Origin: Nocardia brasiliensis IFM 10847
GTDB lineage: Bacteria > Actinomycetota > Actinomycetes > Mycobacteriales > Mycobacteriaceae
Direction of reading: 5' to 3'
Assembly: GCF_000710915.1 (NCBI RefSeq)
Contig: NZ_BAUA01000027.1
Coordinates: forward strand, 1-42,519
Length of the DNA: 42,519 nucleotides
A program made the position numbers and the translations under genes. Position 1 is the stretch's first letter; every line of letters starts with the position of its first letter. Below, in pieces: positions 34,501-37,006 of this stretch. The notes beneath the pieces are model-generated. The model was given only the letters and a program-made list of their open reading frames with translations. It had not been told where the DNA came from and searched no databases.

Positions 34501-35531
34501 GGAGTGAGGGTGCCGAGGGAACCGACGCGGGGCACGCCGACCGGATCGACGCGCACGCCGCCGCCCCACTTCGGCGAAGAGCTGAAGTACCCGTTCGCCA
34601 ACGCCTTGTTGCCACCCGACATCGCACCGTTGGAGATGCCGGCGGTGAACATCCGTGGATCGAGGTTGCCGAACGCCGCGCCCCAGCCGTTCTTGTAGAC
34701 GTCGAGGGCGAACTGCGGCAGCGCACCAGCGACTGCGCCCACTGTGCCAGCGGCCATGCCGGTGATCGCGCCCGCGAGGAAGGGCTTCATCTTCCCGCTC
34801 AGCATGTTGCCGAGCTTGTCGCCGACCGGGCCCGCTGCCGCCGCGCCGAGGCCCGAGGACAGTGCGGTCATACCGACCTGTCCCCAATCGACGCCTTCTT
34901 TACGATTCCCCTGCCACACCTGCATCTGCTGGATGCCGAGGTCCTGCATGGTGCCGAGCGCCAGGTCGATGGCGACGTGCTTCATCAACCACTTGGCGAA
35001 AGCGGAGCTGACCATCTTGGCAAGTGCTCTGGTAATCGCGGCCATCACTCGCTGCGCGATCATGCGGATGGCAAACCTGGTGGCGATGATCGCCCCGGCT
35101 TCCACGGCCGGGGCGGTGGGCGGAAACAGCCATGCCGCAGCGATTTCCAGCGCGAGCAGGCCCAGCGACGAGGCCATCATCCATTTGGCGTATTCGATTT
35201 CGTCGCCGACCTTGTCACAGGATGTGGCGATGCCGTCGAAGAATTCCGCCATCTTTTTCAGATTTTGGTTTTCTTGCTCTTTCGTCGCGCCGGTGCCGTC
35301 GAGCAATTTCTGGAATACGCCGCCGATTTCGTCACGGGCGACGCCGTGCGGGTACGCGGCCAGGGCAGCGCTTTTCGCGGCCAAGATGTCGGCTTCGATA
35401 CCCCGGATGCCCTCGGCGGCATTGCGCCAGTCGTCGGCCAGGCCACGCATGCCGGTCTCGGAACCGTCCGGCCAATCGCTACCTGCGACCCATCCGAGTA
35501 CATCGACTACGCCGCTCCAAAAATCGCCCAT
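16185..35531 (-). CDS. Giant (6448-residue) multi-domain polymorphic toxin-like T7SS protein
   Basis: A single uninterrupted frame of 19.3 kb. The order along the protein is as follows. WXG-like N-terminal helical region (1-330); Ser/Gly/Arg-rich linker (331-868); papain-like domain (C879, H961, D976); PD-(D/E)xK-like domain (D1237, E1262, K1264); second papain-like domain (C1416, H1496, D1512); nucleotidyltransferase-like domain (G1648-S, D1667/D1669); deaminase (H1945-A-E, C1991/C1994); zincin (HEFGH 2279-2283, E2355); coiled-coil module A (~2641-3600); tandem 176-residue repeats; kinase-like domain (K4572, D4653, D4671); module B (~4828-5780); Pro/Thr stalk; terminal domain. WXG-type and YbaB genes precede it at 17 bases or less. 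Polymorphic toxins normally carry one toxic domain at the C-terminus; here many lie internally. Export by the neighbouring ESX machine is inferred. An assembly artefact is unlikely given continuous coding, but the long repeats should be checked. Confidence 0.9.
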   Translation of the reverse strand: MGDFWSGVVDVLGWVAGSDWPDGSETGMRGLADDWRNAAEGIRGIEADILAAKSAALAAYPHGVARDEIGGVFQKLLDGTGATKEQENQNLKKMAEFFDGIATSCDKVGDEIEYAKWMMASSLGLLALEIAAAWLFPPTAPAVEAGAIIATRFAIRMIAQRVMAAITRALAKMVSSAFAKWLMKHVAIDLALGTMQDLGIQQMQVWQGNRKEGVDWGQVGMTALSSGLGAAAAGPVGDKLGNMLSGKMKPFLAGAITGMAAGTVGAVAGALPQFALDVYKNGWGAAFGNLDPRMFTAGISNGAMSGGNKALANGYFSSSPKWGGGVRVDPVGVPRVGSLGTLTPTGVGAGANSPGVHPAGANGLGNNGSGAQTGTTGSGAGAGRTGDGTGAGGNNNSGRAGDGSRNTNSGTGDGSSSRTSTGDGSSRTSTGDGSTQTSGDGSNRTNPSSAETGAQQHDRGGSESRASDGGRHEGGSENRASDGGRHEGGSENRAGAPEQAGSGDQSRSGATDQGGGATDRGTAGEAGNAGTGADRNAGSPHAGVDSGAPMQSGQAAPQHNPVTTADPARTGGDGSQPRAGAPGEARPHAGAEPVRGGSEPVRGGEQTRTQSGETRATDPRAGSPESRPGAERPRVDSRASVADPNSRAGARDSTPGIRAESSGEEAPRAKQQVTSEAGGNVQVRSDAGDSAVRPPTDAPRSGEAAPRTGEATPRSGEAPRSVDASTRPDSDAPRSDDTATRPETDAPRSDDTATRPESDAPRSDDSAAQPNRPRAGEESRAGREPGESGALPRDDSPTPRDDADSTQHPDRVDGPDDRQHGADDLLLVPPLVGPDSANTPHGRQPTADAPNDGSPRPDSDTEPGDAPRPRGDDDLRGKCGLLSVVELIRRFGAENFRLPNRTIGPDGMTAGELVASAGGALREFPGADAIANRLMSLGEGATALVVDVYSGPSDRHGVGAHAYLMVHENGKITIRDATLTGEEGGAPVRDVDRSLAILFKGDGTPVDPVPAHIRDELMSQGADEADPVRIGARPDANQFYRGSDGKWHHPDDADNTWRDEGTFRLRDNTGWIDDHLSKRGFAFLADEGPAKPYDVTDPELQKQLDDASTERKNLQTQRDAVADDLVKNLIPEFSQYGIKEIPQLKASELDTVINRLTDKIMADPGLTDEAKLAKLEKLNDLQSQAEKYNELGPKMVNASKLLGELGAKAFGLDPALHPDAVIISPFKGARDGADMVDYAILVPGNDGSDGNPPRPPKLVVIEAKGVGSGLGGANTVDGRAQQGSPEYLRRTLAIDHNLKTILSETPEQLRARGIDVDSAEGQALLRARDELLKAHHDGTLDIEYHKAHVNIHGKVKISEFGLDRNGVPVRMDNIGDVQSDHTPPQQSSPDATPPAGPHPRGDNDPANQLDDRRGRCGEDSLIDLRNRHGDHIWLPERTIGPDGMTSRELEALAGGELRPVDSHEQIRQQLIALGEGSSALVVDTYAGRDEHGVGAHAYELINVGGDNIIVRDIGAGLDNHSFPPRTPGEVRNIRAILLAGHEGRPEHPISDADRRRILEQEAGAHDPARVGQPFDGRQHNGTGSPRHELSDTSPPADLDGPDTDAPRRDTDLPDVEMIGEPGPGVTPEMLDAARRSVAETGEPVVLFGSRQTGISEKTGEPFRADSDLDLAATTPEGLMRLADLHEGESPIPGVKDVAGIFSEEVAREKGYLVIKPVGADAPETRTLPTEGAPTTDRAPADTTDNRPRPAEEAPEPVARPADETNRTDDAAHREPEANADAGPLHDDHLADEPRPLPSSFIVPDNGAPMPGPQVDSHPLGTLDESTVTRDAGTDLITHVDGVPIDDYVRALGAERADLYRQAAADKVLSRKSQGACMSVGIDRETGRVYEAANGKRSDIIADADAHPTLKENLRLMEENGPYSHDEDPNAPKTQTHPHPDEPFGHAEVKATNQMLWDRRDAGLADDRAAMAALIHAPQFPFGGRAGDAPFCANCHHMLDGADSATDRMTKYPPSDAAKQSVLDQQRRAADEAGAPNRTPEAPPVGDPPGPPRDARPPDSSRPEGESSPEVRPADSPEGRPKPADSSRPEQDSSTQPRPRPGGADDPGKMATALSHEREVGSRLMPPQPDASVDGALRPGDDMPPQPHITDEWTPLSAAEVGAKLAEDTGLVVYGFDRPGVDAEVAREIARGIVDLRGKYPNMDLRSIGIGDFRGRCLAMVLPGINPETGLRRADSIKFSSDFVGSMDAFRQEVQRGLNNGRFGPNMMGDGRAVLAILTHEFGHVADMQGQRAALRPMNPDDPHSLTYADHVLQEYYKQKAATDPASPATPQGYDRWLRRLSPYSFDQDGVFNPGEAVADAFLDVELNGSRASEPAQVLHRMLLDLAALGADALPPRLPRPDAGGAQRADAPADPAVPPRVSDSEAAPRPAGEPPMRAGDDSEATPARDEDGHESLADWSARMRAEQAEWTARMAAEHAAAMRQIADTGPADWASQMRADHAEWQARMAAMRAEFSRDIADGVLPRVAAEAPPEPAGRHRAEDPENRSRTGESEGEPPHPGDRKVWPLGESATEPEAAGAGGGKKPPETPPRVGDPGDEDANNGDRQNPEEPAAREPEQTPTPEEPAPTPEPPTPEQPTPTPEEVFAQRQQELEAARDRALAERADALRQRTELAMRLRVDSDVDAPGLRPENLSDTIDEVLGRTTELREQAVVAERVRDLEHQVSRIADADAEIARIDRDLALLAAEREAAARNETPEGEYDRLLEQRRQLFQDREAARAIRDELAVRHGISDLDGDAFERRVLDLYDESQGRKVHVRGGLDSMERIVREPLSGPEAVARQREIRELAEALAEFNRLDRAIEQIDARMAQLREDGVGLDRPPTEDLAPELDRLAGERTELLRDTRVQRMMVTDLARALRIDEGSLLESPQRLAEEMEHQRSRTMRVDEMADRLAMLDLLESAASDVLAADNAIGRLEDEMARVTGLWRDLITAQGGHMVTDRVGVIYGERPRIIVFGPRAEFENPHRAFDDALRDALNRSPAAAQAMLRHPRVEYHQIVTDRAGGWRDTGMPGPRIERTETGWINGDPGMLVVRWQDGDGQWHPVNPARPEWRTNREDGTPDHWEEPNPDWWAGLADFINDLATPFADIPPGHIAKNMLPMNPMSAPVLYDGLGVDPDSIETIHLGGDVYAIQRNLRTLFAAIDHPMVRDWIHRHPEIGDWVKARPWLQKLPIFGTVWSSFDWYKPPESNIQPMYRRWEPSEHAPLGHRVEIPEWLQRSIDADVARWREVQQWADREYERFRADDQLADRMAEPLADYRQQQRVAGAEDVLKHIREELVDPHRGVDLSRPDVDKQLQLINEQIDRLAHKFANHFDTDNRVEVRDQIADIRQQLLNIRNERPITDADIARLVTELTPAMRPLTPEIERQNPALKPPDLDFDYVTPRLDFPEFTTAQLRQILDHLLFDEHLASDHTDPSGRPVLRRMDQLADVAEAINRIVKGEPLPADIVLLLDALAESNYLRDPANAGKTWHHANAHAVAEGYHWDANRPPLTEERAGIPYAPEPLNPPEPFLPRDRYELQLAKARVAWEARTDALLEAARAAGVDADVVFAQDPAPRLAELRAEQPDEAGRQRIDDLTKALQEFDAAAAEVTRLEDRLEQYDADRALPRPQRMELAAGEPDSPARPEPLESPEALAERQRAAETEAQRRQAEIDRLEQAKADALRARDEAEQQLQQARDQAEAEAAFERQRFAERDAAELDRQLTQQLRDNALADVDARPLPDLPQVGVTDGDPRRVVVVVRGESDPTTLLDRAVAAHPELGDLVGPNRDNAIVFRLTPGEDGRTQVHREDPPDAPPLRAVRPEPDAPSDGGAAKRLPVAQTPQQHPEIDRLEQAKADALRARDEAEQQLQQARDQAEAENAFERKGDAERIAAELDQQLTQQLRDNVLAQVGARPLTGLPQVGVTDGDPRQVVVVLRGESAQPATLLDRAVAQHPDLADVVGPNRDNVVLFRLVVGEDGRTQVHRVDPPDAAAQPVSRPEPDSPSDGGGAKRPPTAETPQPGAAVPPRPAQQSGDVSRPAPQSGAVPPVRETPSAGAVPRTTPVTGAAPHTGEGGPVQTPQAGEAVPSRPAPQTGGVAPVGQTPVVGASPRTGEQVGAGDPGAGRQAEVGAATGDPGVPGAVNRPQAGAPQGQWSTVGAPRAYEPSTRTAEFESLVTRIADEAARGAQLLDGARAALRGLGVDPDGLNPRQMEERAREVADAADARITELNNRTGIRPEEMVQYFDDRNAAQQRYAEVTRLMGTLTQSLGQYHESVRSKGDLCAEAAAVIARDVLATEGQPLANTDGVALLPGDPQRVLVVSPFRAPEHIVGADLRDSLARQHIEVVYRQVQVDDQGRVTVVDLLPPSGAAPVGEPVVPGPRPTPGDGGAPARPGQSNETPASRTTPEPGDGSRPREAKAEVPQEPPAPPEAEGAGGGKKPPQPPATPPVGDPGDGSEGGPNRPPQGATPRDPNESDTGAADLARAVARVENAPTSGEAIRVEILSEGALQMAERVELITLADGTQLIRKTLSNPIHADAEVLAALVGRAVGANVPHIIRVSDNMIFMQFMPGDWPSSLHPGAWSPQQTGLTDTPAGVRMGLLDVLIRMPDRGMTNWLATRDGQISGIDHSLAFVGGRRGDAETTSGFAYHFFDRGADGTIHWRQHEVSAAELAEIRRRVEAMEPEFAAHPEWYQSVLDRLTILEQNVRPDDGPMPPEDPSSGPGEPGGASPRQPGGPQRPGAPEQPVSPENESGTTKPKGAAEPESGPPPPDPDPAPTPEVDPAERRAELVESRDQVIADRDSAVRRRDELATLLGVDPSDDWAALRPGDALADTLRELNHHRIEGQERLPHDVLRVKELERLCNRIATDEETLARLTTELARLDAEYAPLETREAEYDRLLEERADRARERETARAARDDLARRLDVPELSGDAFDRRVLDLYQEARTRTVRVPGNLDSPGRVVHEQVAGPERELREQAIRSLQQSVREFNRLDQLVTGIDARLNELQRQGVDRDRPLSDDVVAELDQLAGRQAAIFQESRRPRAVLEDLAERLSIPLTDLGPEPQRLADTIDHHLRTDDGTDPDRPAMLDVLATAAADVIRADNAMTRLQDQMTALTERWHEVAGWRDALTAEGGRMVTDQVGYFGGERPRIVVFGPVSTSDKPRAGHDAALEHAIRTNSDVAQGMMRSPQIEYRHTAPGRETVVSRGPEVERLETGWINGDPGLLMVRWRDSDDVWHAVNPSRPDWKTNRDAETPDAYDPGDPDWWAGLADYINDLATPFADIPPGHIAKNMLPMNPMNVPVKYFQDGVPEDALVNVHIGSDFYAIQRDIRTLLAAIDHPKVKAWIQRHPEIGDWVKARPWLQKLPPFATVWSGFDWHKPPETNIQPMYRSWEASEHTSYDHVEIPEWLQRQFDHEVAEWQKVQDWADREYEKFRADDQLADKIADQLAQYGKDQQEAAARALIDLVRKQLVDGHRGIDPTRPDVAEQLARIDKQIDELAARTDAMFDGNDRDLVRDTIADIRNALLDERSNNGRISDERINEIVAELVPNMWHDATAEGALPPPRFTKEQIQQVLNHLLTDEHLVTDYTDPNGRVVPKRMDQLADVAEAINRLVAGKAVKQDIVLLYDALAESEFLRDPENHDKTWHDANTHAVGLGFHWDADRPPLTGERAGVPYAVGPLPEPPPFLPRDRYQLELDRARAALDTRIDALLELEQSLGLDPEWMFGSDRTVEALLADLRAAQSDAEGERRVDDLAQARRDFDAATEVVRVLEENIARHDSELAKARELVRSGRPELPETEADSAENQPDGDRGPDSAAQRETERLLVEDRREGLEQELTRAQEALDRAEAARAAAAEALRVSIEPNQLGSESEIVARGDELRARTLDVTEQQARLDKVAELERAARDYLAAELEVARIEEELARAESRAAALAAPETGAPDRPRSEPEHENRQGAVDYTAPVRPGSEDGVLEGADDTEQQSDSGSGRDRDGAGNSTDRDRATDDDDGDDGDRTRTAEDELTPPVFRSHIPHPPHEFELEFPPHAMAPPPPKAPMPELPEPEKPPVPPVPPVPPQPPVSPRPTSPADRPVGRPTGSPTPTTPRPTPPPTTPPPTTPPPTTPPPTTPPTTPPPTTPPTTPPTTPPTTPPTTPPTTPPPTPTLPPDPTPSPDPTGSPDPTGSPGGSGSPRPPLTPYPSEVAKPGYPGQNGNQGHNGIPGQHGLPPNPLLSGGAQQPFVPPMMPPPMVPPMAGAAAGGGAGGRDDRRRRWHDENGSGSSEVILQALDGGRLATFDPVTGTLRAATIATGQVGGVLGYFGETLAVFYRKDGRLTLRLGANEFDLDSPAVGVGWEQRGPRQARFQVHVDGHTVTDFPYPLTGLGTDLGLLVRDVLADPRRCATIFS
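16797..17252 (-). repeat. Pro/Thr-rich stalk with TTPP tandem repeats
   Basis: Residues ~6094-6245. PVPPVPPVPP is followed by many TTPPP/TTPP units, then DPTGSPDPTGSP. Downstream sits a collagen-like Gly-rich stretch (PGQNGNQGHNGIPG). The DNA repeats are 12-15 base units around 16920-17090. Such stalks commonly span the cell envelope. Confidence 0.85.
18192..21050 (-). repeat. Module B, second copy of the ~950-residue internal duplication
   Basis: Residues ~4828-5780 follow module A block for block, with divergence mainly in the coiled coils. The best kept stretch (19501-19578 against 26041-26118) differs at only 3 of 78 bases, all synonymous. Confidence 0.8.
21237..21989 (-). other. Kinase-like domain (PI3/4-kinase or HipA-like) of the giant protein
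   Basis: Residues ~4515-4765. LADGTQLIRKTL supplies a candidate ATP-binding Lys (K4572). MPDRGMTNWL matches a DRxxxN-type catalytic loop (D4653, N4658), and SGIDHSLAF matches the metal-binding IDxxLAF motif (D4671) of phosphoinositide-kinase-like and HipA-like folds. IFMQFMPG lies where the hinge should be. Confidence 0.55.
23340..24395 (-). repeat. Tandem pair of 528-base (176-residue) repeats in the giant gene
   Basis: The first unit spans 24395-23868 and the second 23867-23340. Each starts EIDRLEQAKADALRARDEAE (a coiled coil) and passes through QLTQQLRDN and LPQVGVTDGDPR. Each then carries a strand-rich segment with LLDRAVA and GPNRDN, and ends in a Pro-rich tail with KR. The spacing is exactly 528 bases, so the frame is kept. 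Confidence 0.85.
24732..27611 (-). repeat. Module A, first copy of a ~950-residue internal duplication
   Basis: Residues ~2641-3600. Coiled-coil rich start, then shared blocks: EYDRLLE, RRVLDLY, ETGWINGDPG, DWWAGLAD, IAKNMLPMNP, HPEIGDWVKARPWLQKLP, RMDQLADVAEAINR and FLPRDRY. All recur in order in module B. Function is unknown. The WINGDPG and DWVKARPW blocks are so well kept that a structural or binding role is likely. Confidence 0.8.
28332..29093 (-). other. HExxH zincin metallopeptidase-like domain of the giant protein
   Basis: Residues ~2147-2400. The zinc motif is H2279-E-F-G-H2283 in LTHEFGHVAD, with a likely third ligand E2355 in NPGEAVADAF. The arrangement is that of gluzincin-like toxin peptidases. 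Confidence 0.65.
29487..30044 (-). other. YwqJ-like deaminase domain of the giant protein
   Basis: Residues ~1830-2015. The zinc-binding HAE (H1945-A-E1947, in GHAEVKATN) and C1991-A-N-C1994 (in PFCANCHHM) are those of the cytidine-deaminase superfamily. GACMSVGIDRETGRVYEA upstream resembles YwqJ-type toxin deaminases. A YwqK-family antitoxin gene lies at 36627-37004. Confidence 0.7.
30372..30689 (-). other. Nucleotidyltransferase-like domain of the giant protein
   Basis: Residues ~1615-1720. VVLFGSRQTG (G1648-S1649) followed by ADSDLDLAA (D1667, D1669) is the hG-S...(D/E)h(D/E) signature of the polymerase-beta-like nucleotidyltransferase fold seen in MNT-type proteins. It would transfer a nucleotide to a target protein or RNA. 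Confidence 0.55.
30852..31310 (-). other. Papain-like (Tox-PL type) domain 2 of the giant protein
   Basis: Residues ~1408-1560, clearly a paralogue of domain 1. Both contain RTIGPDGMT, a LGEG...ALVVD strand and GVGAHAY. The likely triad is C1416, H1496 and D1512. All three positions are kept, so both copies may be active. Confidence 0.6.
31452..32279 (-). other. PD-(D/E)xK nuclease-like toxin domain of the giant protein
   Basis: Residues ~1085-1360. A helical start is followed by VDYAILVPG (D1237) and LVVIEAKG (E1262-A-K1264), and then the helix QQGSPEYLRRTLA. This matches the Asp...Glu-x-Lys core plus trailing Gln/Tyr helix of restriction-endonuclease-fold toxins. Metal-dependent DNase activity is predicted. 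Confidence 0.6.
32502..32927 (-). other. Papain-like (Tox-PL type) domain 1 of the giant protein
   Basis: Residues ~869-1010. The likely triad is C879 in GKCGLLS, H961 in GVGAHAYLMV and D976 in ITIRDAT, in the order and spacing of Tox-PL papain-fold toxins, some of which deamidate glutamine. The family call rests on motif pattern only. Confidence 0.6.
32928..34541 (-). repeat. Low-complexity linker with 42-base tandem repeats
   Basis: Residues ~331-868 are Gly, Ser, Thr, Asp, Arg and Pro rich with no fold visible. At 33241-33366 three consecutive 42-base units encode variants of DDTATRPESDAPRS. At about 34055-34150 another 14-residue repeat encodes SENRASDGGRHEGG variants. The linker probably spaces the N-terminal export region from the enzymes. 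Confidence 0.75.
34542..35531 (-). other. T7SS polymorphic-toxin type N-terminal region of the giant protein
   Basis: Residues 1-330. The opening MGDFWSGVVDVLGWVAGSDW and the helical stretch with GMRGLADDWRNAAEGI and ALAAYPHGVARDEIGG are typical of long WXG100-like trafficking regions in actinobacterial toxins such as the CpnT N-terminus. Hydrophobic segments lie at about 114-157 and 249-278 and may insert in membranes. Confidence 0.7.
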
Positions 35532-35548
35532 ATCTGGTCACCACCCGA

Positions 35549-36064
35549 TTACCAACCGGAATCGGTGACCCCCGGCTTCTTCGGTACGACCTGCTCGACG
35601 GTTTCCACGTTGTCGAACGTCATGCCCTGATCGGCCGCCGCCGCGGCGGCACGATCGGGCGCGTCCGGCTTGGACTGCGGGGCCCGATCCATGGTCGGCA
35701 TCATCGAACGCACGTCCGGCATGCCCTCGACCAGGTCGGACAGTTTGGGCAGCCGGGCGCGATCCTCCTGGATGGGCGCCATCAGCTCCTGCGTCTGCCG
35801 CATCACGTCCGCCGCCGCCTCCTGCGAGGCTTGCAGTACCGCACGGGCCAGATCCGCGTATTCGAGTTCTTCCACATTGCGGCCGAATTTGACGTCGATG
35901 ACCACGCCGTCGGCGTTCACCGACACGGTGACCCGGCCGCCCCGGACCGTGGCCTTGCCCACGAGCGCGGTGCGCTGACGTTGCAGCTGCGCGATGTTCC
36001 GAAGCTGCGACTGCACCTCGTCCATGAGCCCCGCGACATCTCCGCGCGAAAAATCACGTGTCAC
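35549..36064 (-). CDS. YbaB/EbfC-like protein ahead of the giant toxin gene
   Basis: The protein has 171 residues from a GTG at 36064. The YbaB-like core covers about residues 10-110: helix MDEVQSQLRNIAQLQRQ, strand pair with VSVNADGVVIDVKFG, then the helix YADLARAVLQASQEAA. It is followed by an acidic, Met/Pro-rich tail ending in KKPGVTDSGW. It sits 16 bases after the WXG-type gene and 17 bases before the giant gene. YbaB-fold proteins are frequently found between WXG genes and polymorphic toxin genes in actinobacteria and may be targeting factors for the toxin. The tail is longer than in plain YbaB (~100 residues). Confidence 0.8.
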   Translation of the reverse strand: MTRDFSRGDVAGLMDEVQSQLRNIAQLQRQRTALVGKATVRGGRVTVSVNADGVVIDVKFGRNVEELEYADLARAVLQASQEAAADVMRQTQELMAPIQEDRARLPKLSDLVEGMPDVRSMMPTMDRAPQSKPDAPDRAAAAAADQGMTFDNVETVEQVVPKKPGVTDSGW

Positions 36065-36080
36065 AGCGACCGACCTTCAC

Positions 36081-36434
36081 TCATTTGTATTCGAAGCCCT
36101 GACGGTTGCGTTCTTCCAATATTTCCTGGATATCGTCGGCGACCTTCGCTTGCGAATCGGCGAGGCCGCTGAACGTGCCCGCCATTCCCTCGTTGCCGCC
36201 CTCCCCGACGGCGAAGTCGTGCATGTTCTTCTTCGATGCGTTGTAACCCGGCTGGCCTTCGGCACCGTCGGTGAACTGCTTCCCGAGCTTGTCGTTGCCC
36301 CACGGCGCGCCTCTGCCGGTGATAGCGGTCTCCAGGTTCGACCAGACCCCGGCGATGCGCGTGCCGACGGTACGGGTCTTTCCGGCGGCTCTGCGGAATG
36401 CGGCGGGATCGACCTCGAATTTCTCACCGGCCAT
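36081..36434 (-). CDS. WXG100-like T7SS target protein, first gene of the giant-toxin operon
   Basis: The protein has 117 residues. Two helical arms flank GRGAPWGNDKLGKQF, where W45-G46-N stands in the WXG position (WGN rather than W-x-G, a variant common in toxin-associated Esx-like proteins). A GGAAGGGG ribosome site precedes the ATG at 36434. No signal peptide is present. The protein ends with a helix and QGFEYK. It probably acts as the small Esx partner whose heterodimer with the giant protein's N-terminus is recognised by the ESX machine; that is inference from operon order. Confidence 0.8.
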   Translation of the reverse strand: MAGEKFEVDPAAFRRAAGKTRTVGTRIAGVWSNLETAITGRGAPWGNDKLGKQFTDGAEGQPGYNASKKNMHDFAVGEGGNEGMAGTFSGLADSQAKVADDIQEILEERNRQGFEYK

Positions 36435-36626
36435 CGTGAACCCCTTCCTGTACCGACCGAGGCTATATGCCCCCGTTCACGACCCGCTCGCCCGTTCATG
36501 CGACGTTCACGTGCGCAGCGGCGATCAGTCAAACTACGGTAACACCAACAACACTCACCCACTACTCCAAACGGGGGGGTGCGCAGAGCCCCAGAATCTA
36601 GGGGCATAAGGCCGCGACCTGCGGAT
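36435..36626 (-). promoter_or_regulatory. Intergenic region driving the WXG-YbaB-giant operon
   Basis: These 192 bases, less GC-rich than the genes, separate the immunity-like cluster from the WXG gene. They should hold the promoter for a transcript of more than 20 kb. A small 5-bp stem (36588-36592 with 36601-36605) behind the YwqK gene is too weak to count as a terminator, so read-through from the immunity cluster is possible. Confidence 0.4.
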
Positions 36627-37004
36627 TCACTCCTGACCGGGCCGGGGGATCTGGTCGATCAGCTCTCCTTTGTCGTCCCACTTCCGGCGAGAGATCAGCT
36701 TGCCCGGCCCGTCGAAGACGCTGACCTCCCGCAGACTGCCGTCCGGATACCATTCGCGCCACTCCCCGACCGGCCGGTTCTTGGCGACCATGCCGGTGTG
36801 CTTGAGCGCGCCGTCGGAATACCAGCTCTTACTCGGGCCGTCTTCGAATCCGTCCACAAACGTCCACAGTCCGATGATCGTCCCGGCGGCGTCGCGTTCG
36901 ACCGCCTCACCGGTGTACCGCTTTCCGCGGTAGAACATCTGGCTGTACTCATTGGACATGTCCGCGTCGGGGTCGTCGACATCGATCGGTTCGTTGCCGG
37001 TCAT
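36627..37004 (-). CDS. YwqK-family antitoxin (MORN-like repeats)
   Basis: The protein has 125 residues from the ATG at 37004, two bases after the preceding stop. It contains successive MORN/YwqK-like strand pairs: YRGKRYTGEAVERD, GLWTFVDGFEDGPSKSWYSDG and GEWREWYPDGSLREV, then RKWDDKGELI. In Bacillus subtilis YwqK is the partner antitoxin of the deaminase toxin YwqJ. The giant protein encoded just downstream has a YwqJ-like deaminase domain, so this protein is a good candidate for its specific immunity factor (inference). Confidence 0.78.
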   Translation of the reverse strand: MTGNEPIDVDDPDADMSNEYSQMFYRGKRYTGEAVERDAAGTIIGLWTFVDGFEDGPSKSWYSDGALKHTGMVAKNRPVGEWREWYPDGSLREVSVFDGPGKLISRRKWDDKGELIDQIPRPGQE

Positions 37005-37006
37005 CG

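Noticed and set aside
16185..35531. Modular synthase (NRPS/PKS) or simple adhesin as explanation for the giant frame
   Set aside because: No condensation, adenylation, ketosynthase or carrier motifs are visible. The enzymes seen are of toxin type and the N-terminus is of T7SS-toxin type.
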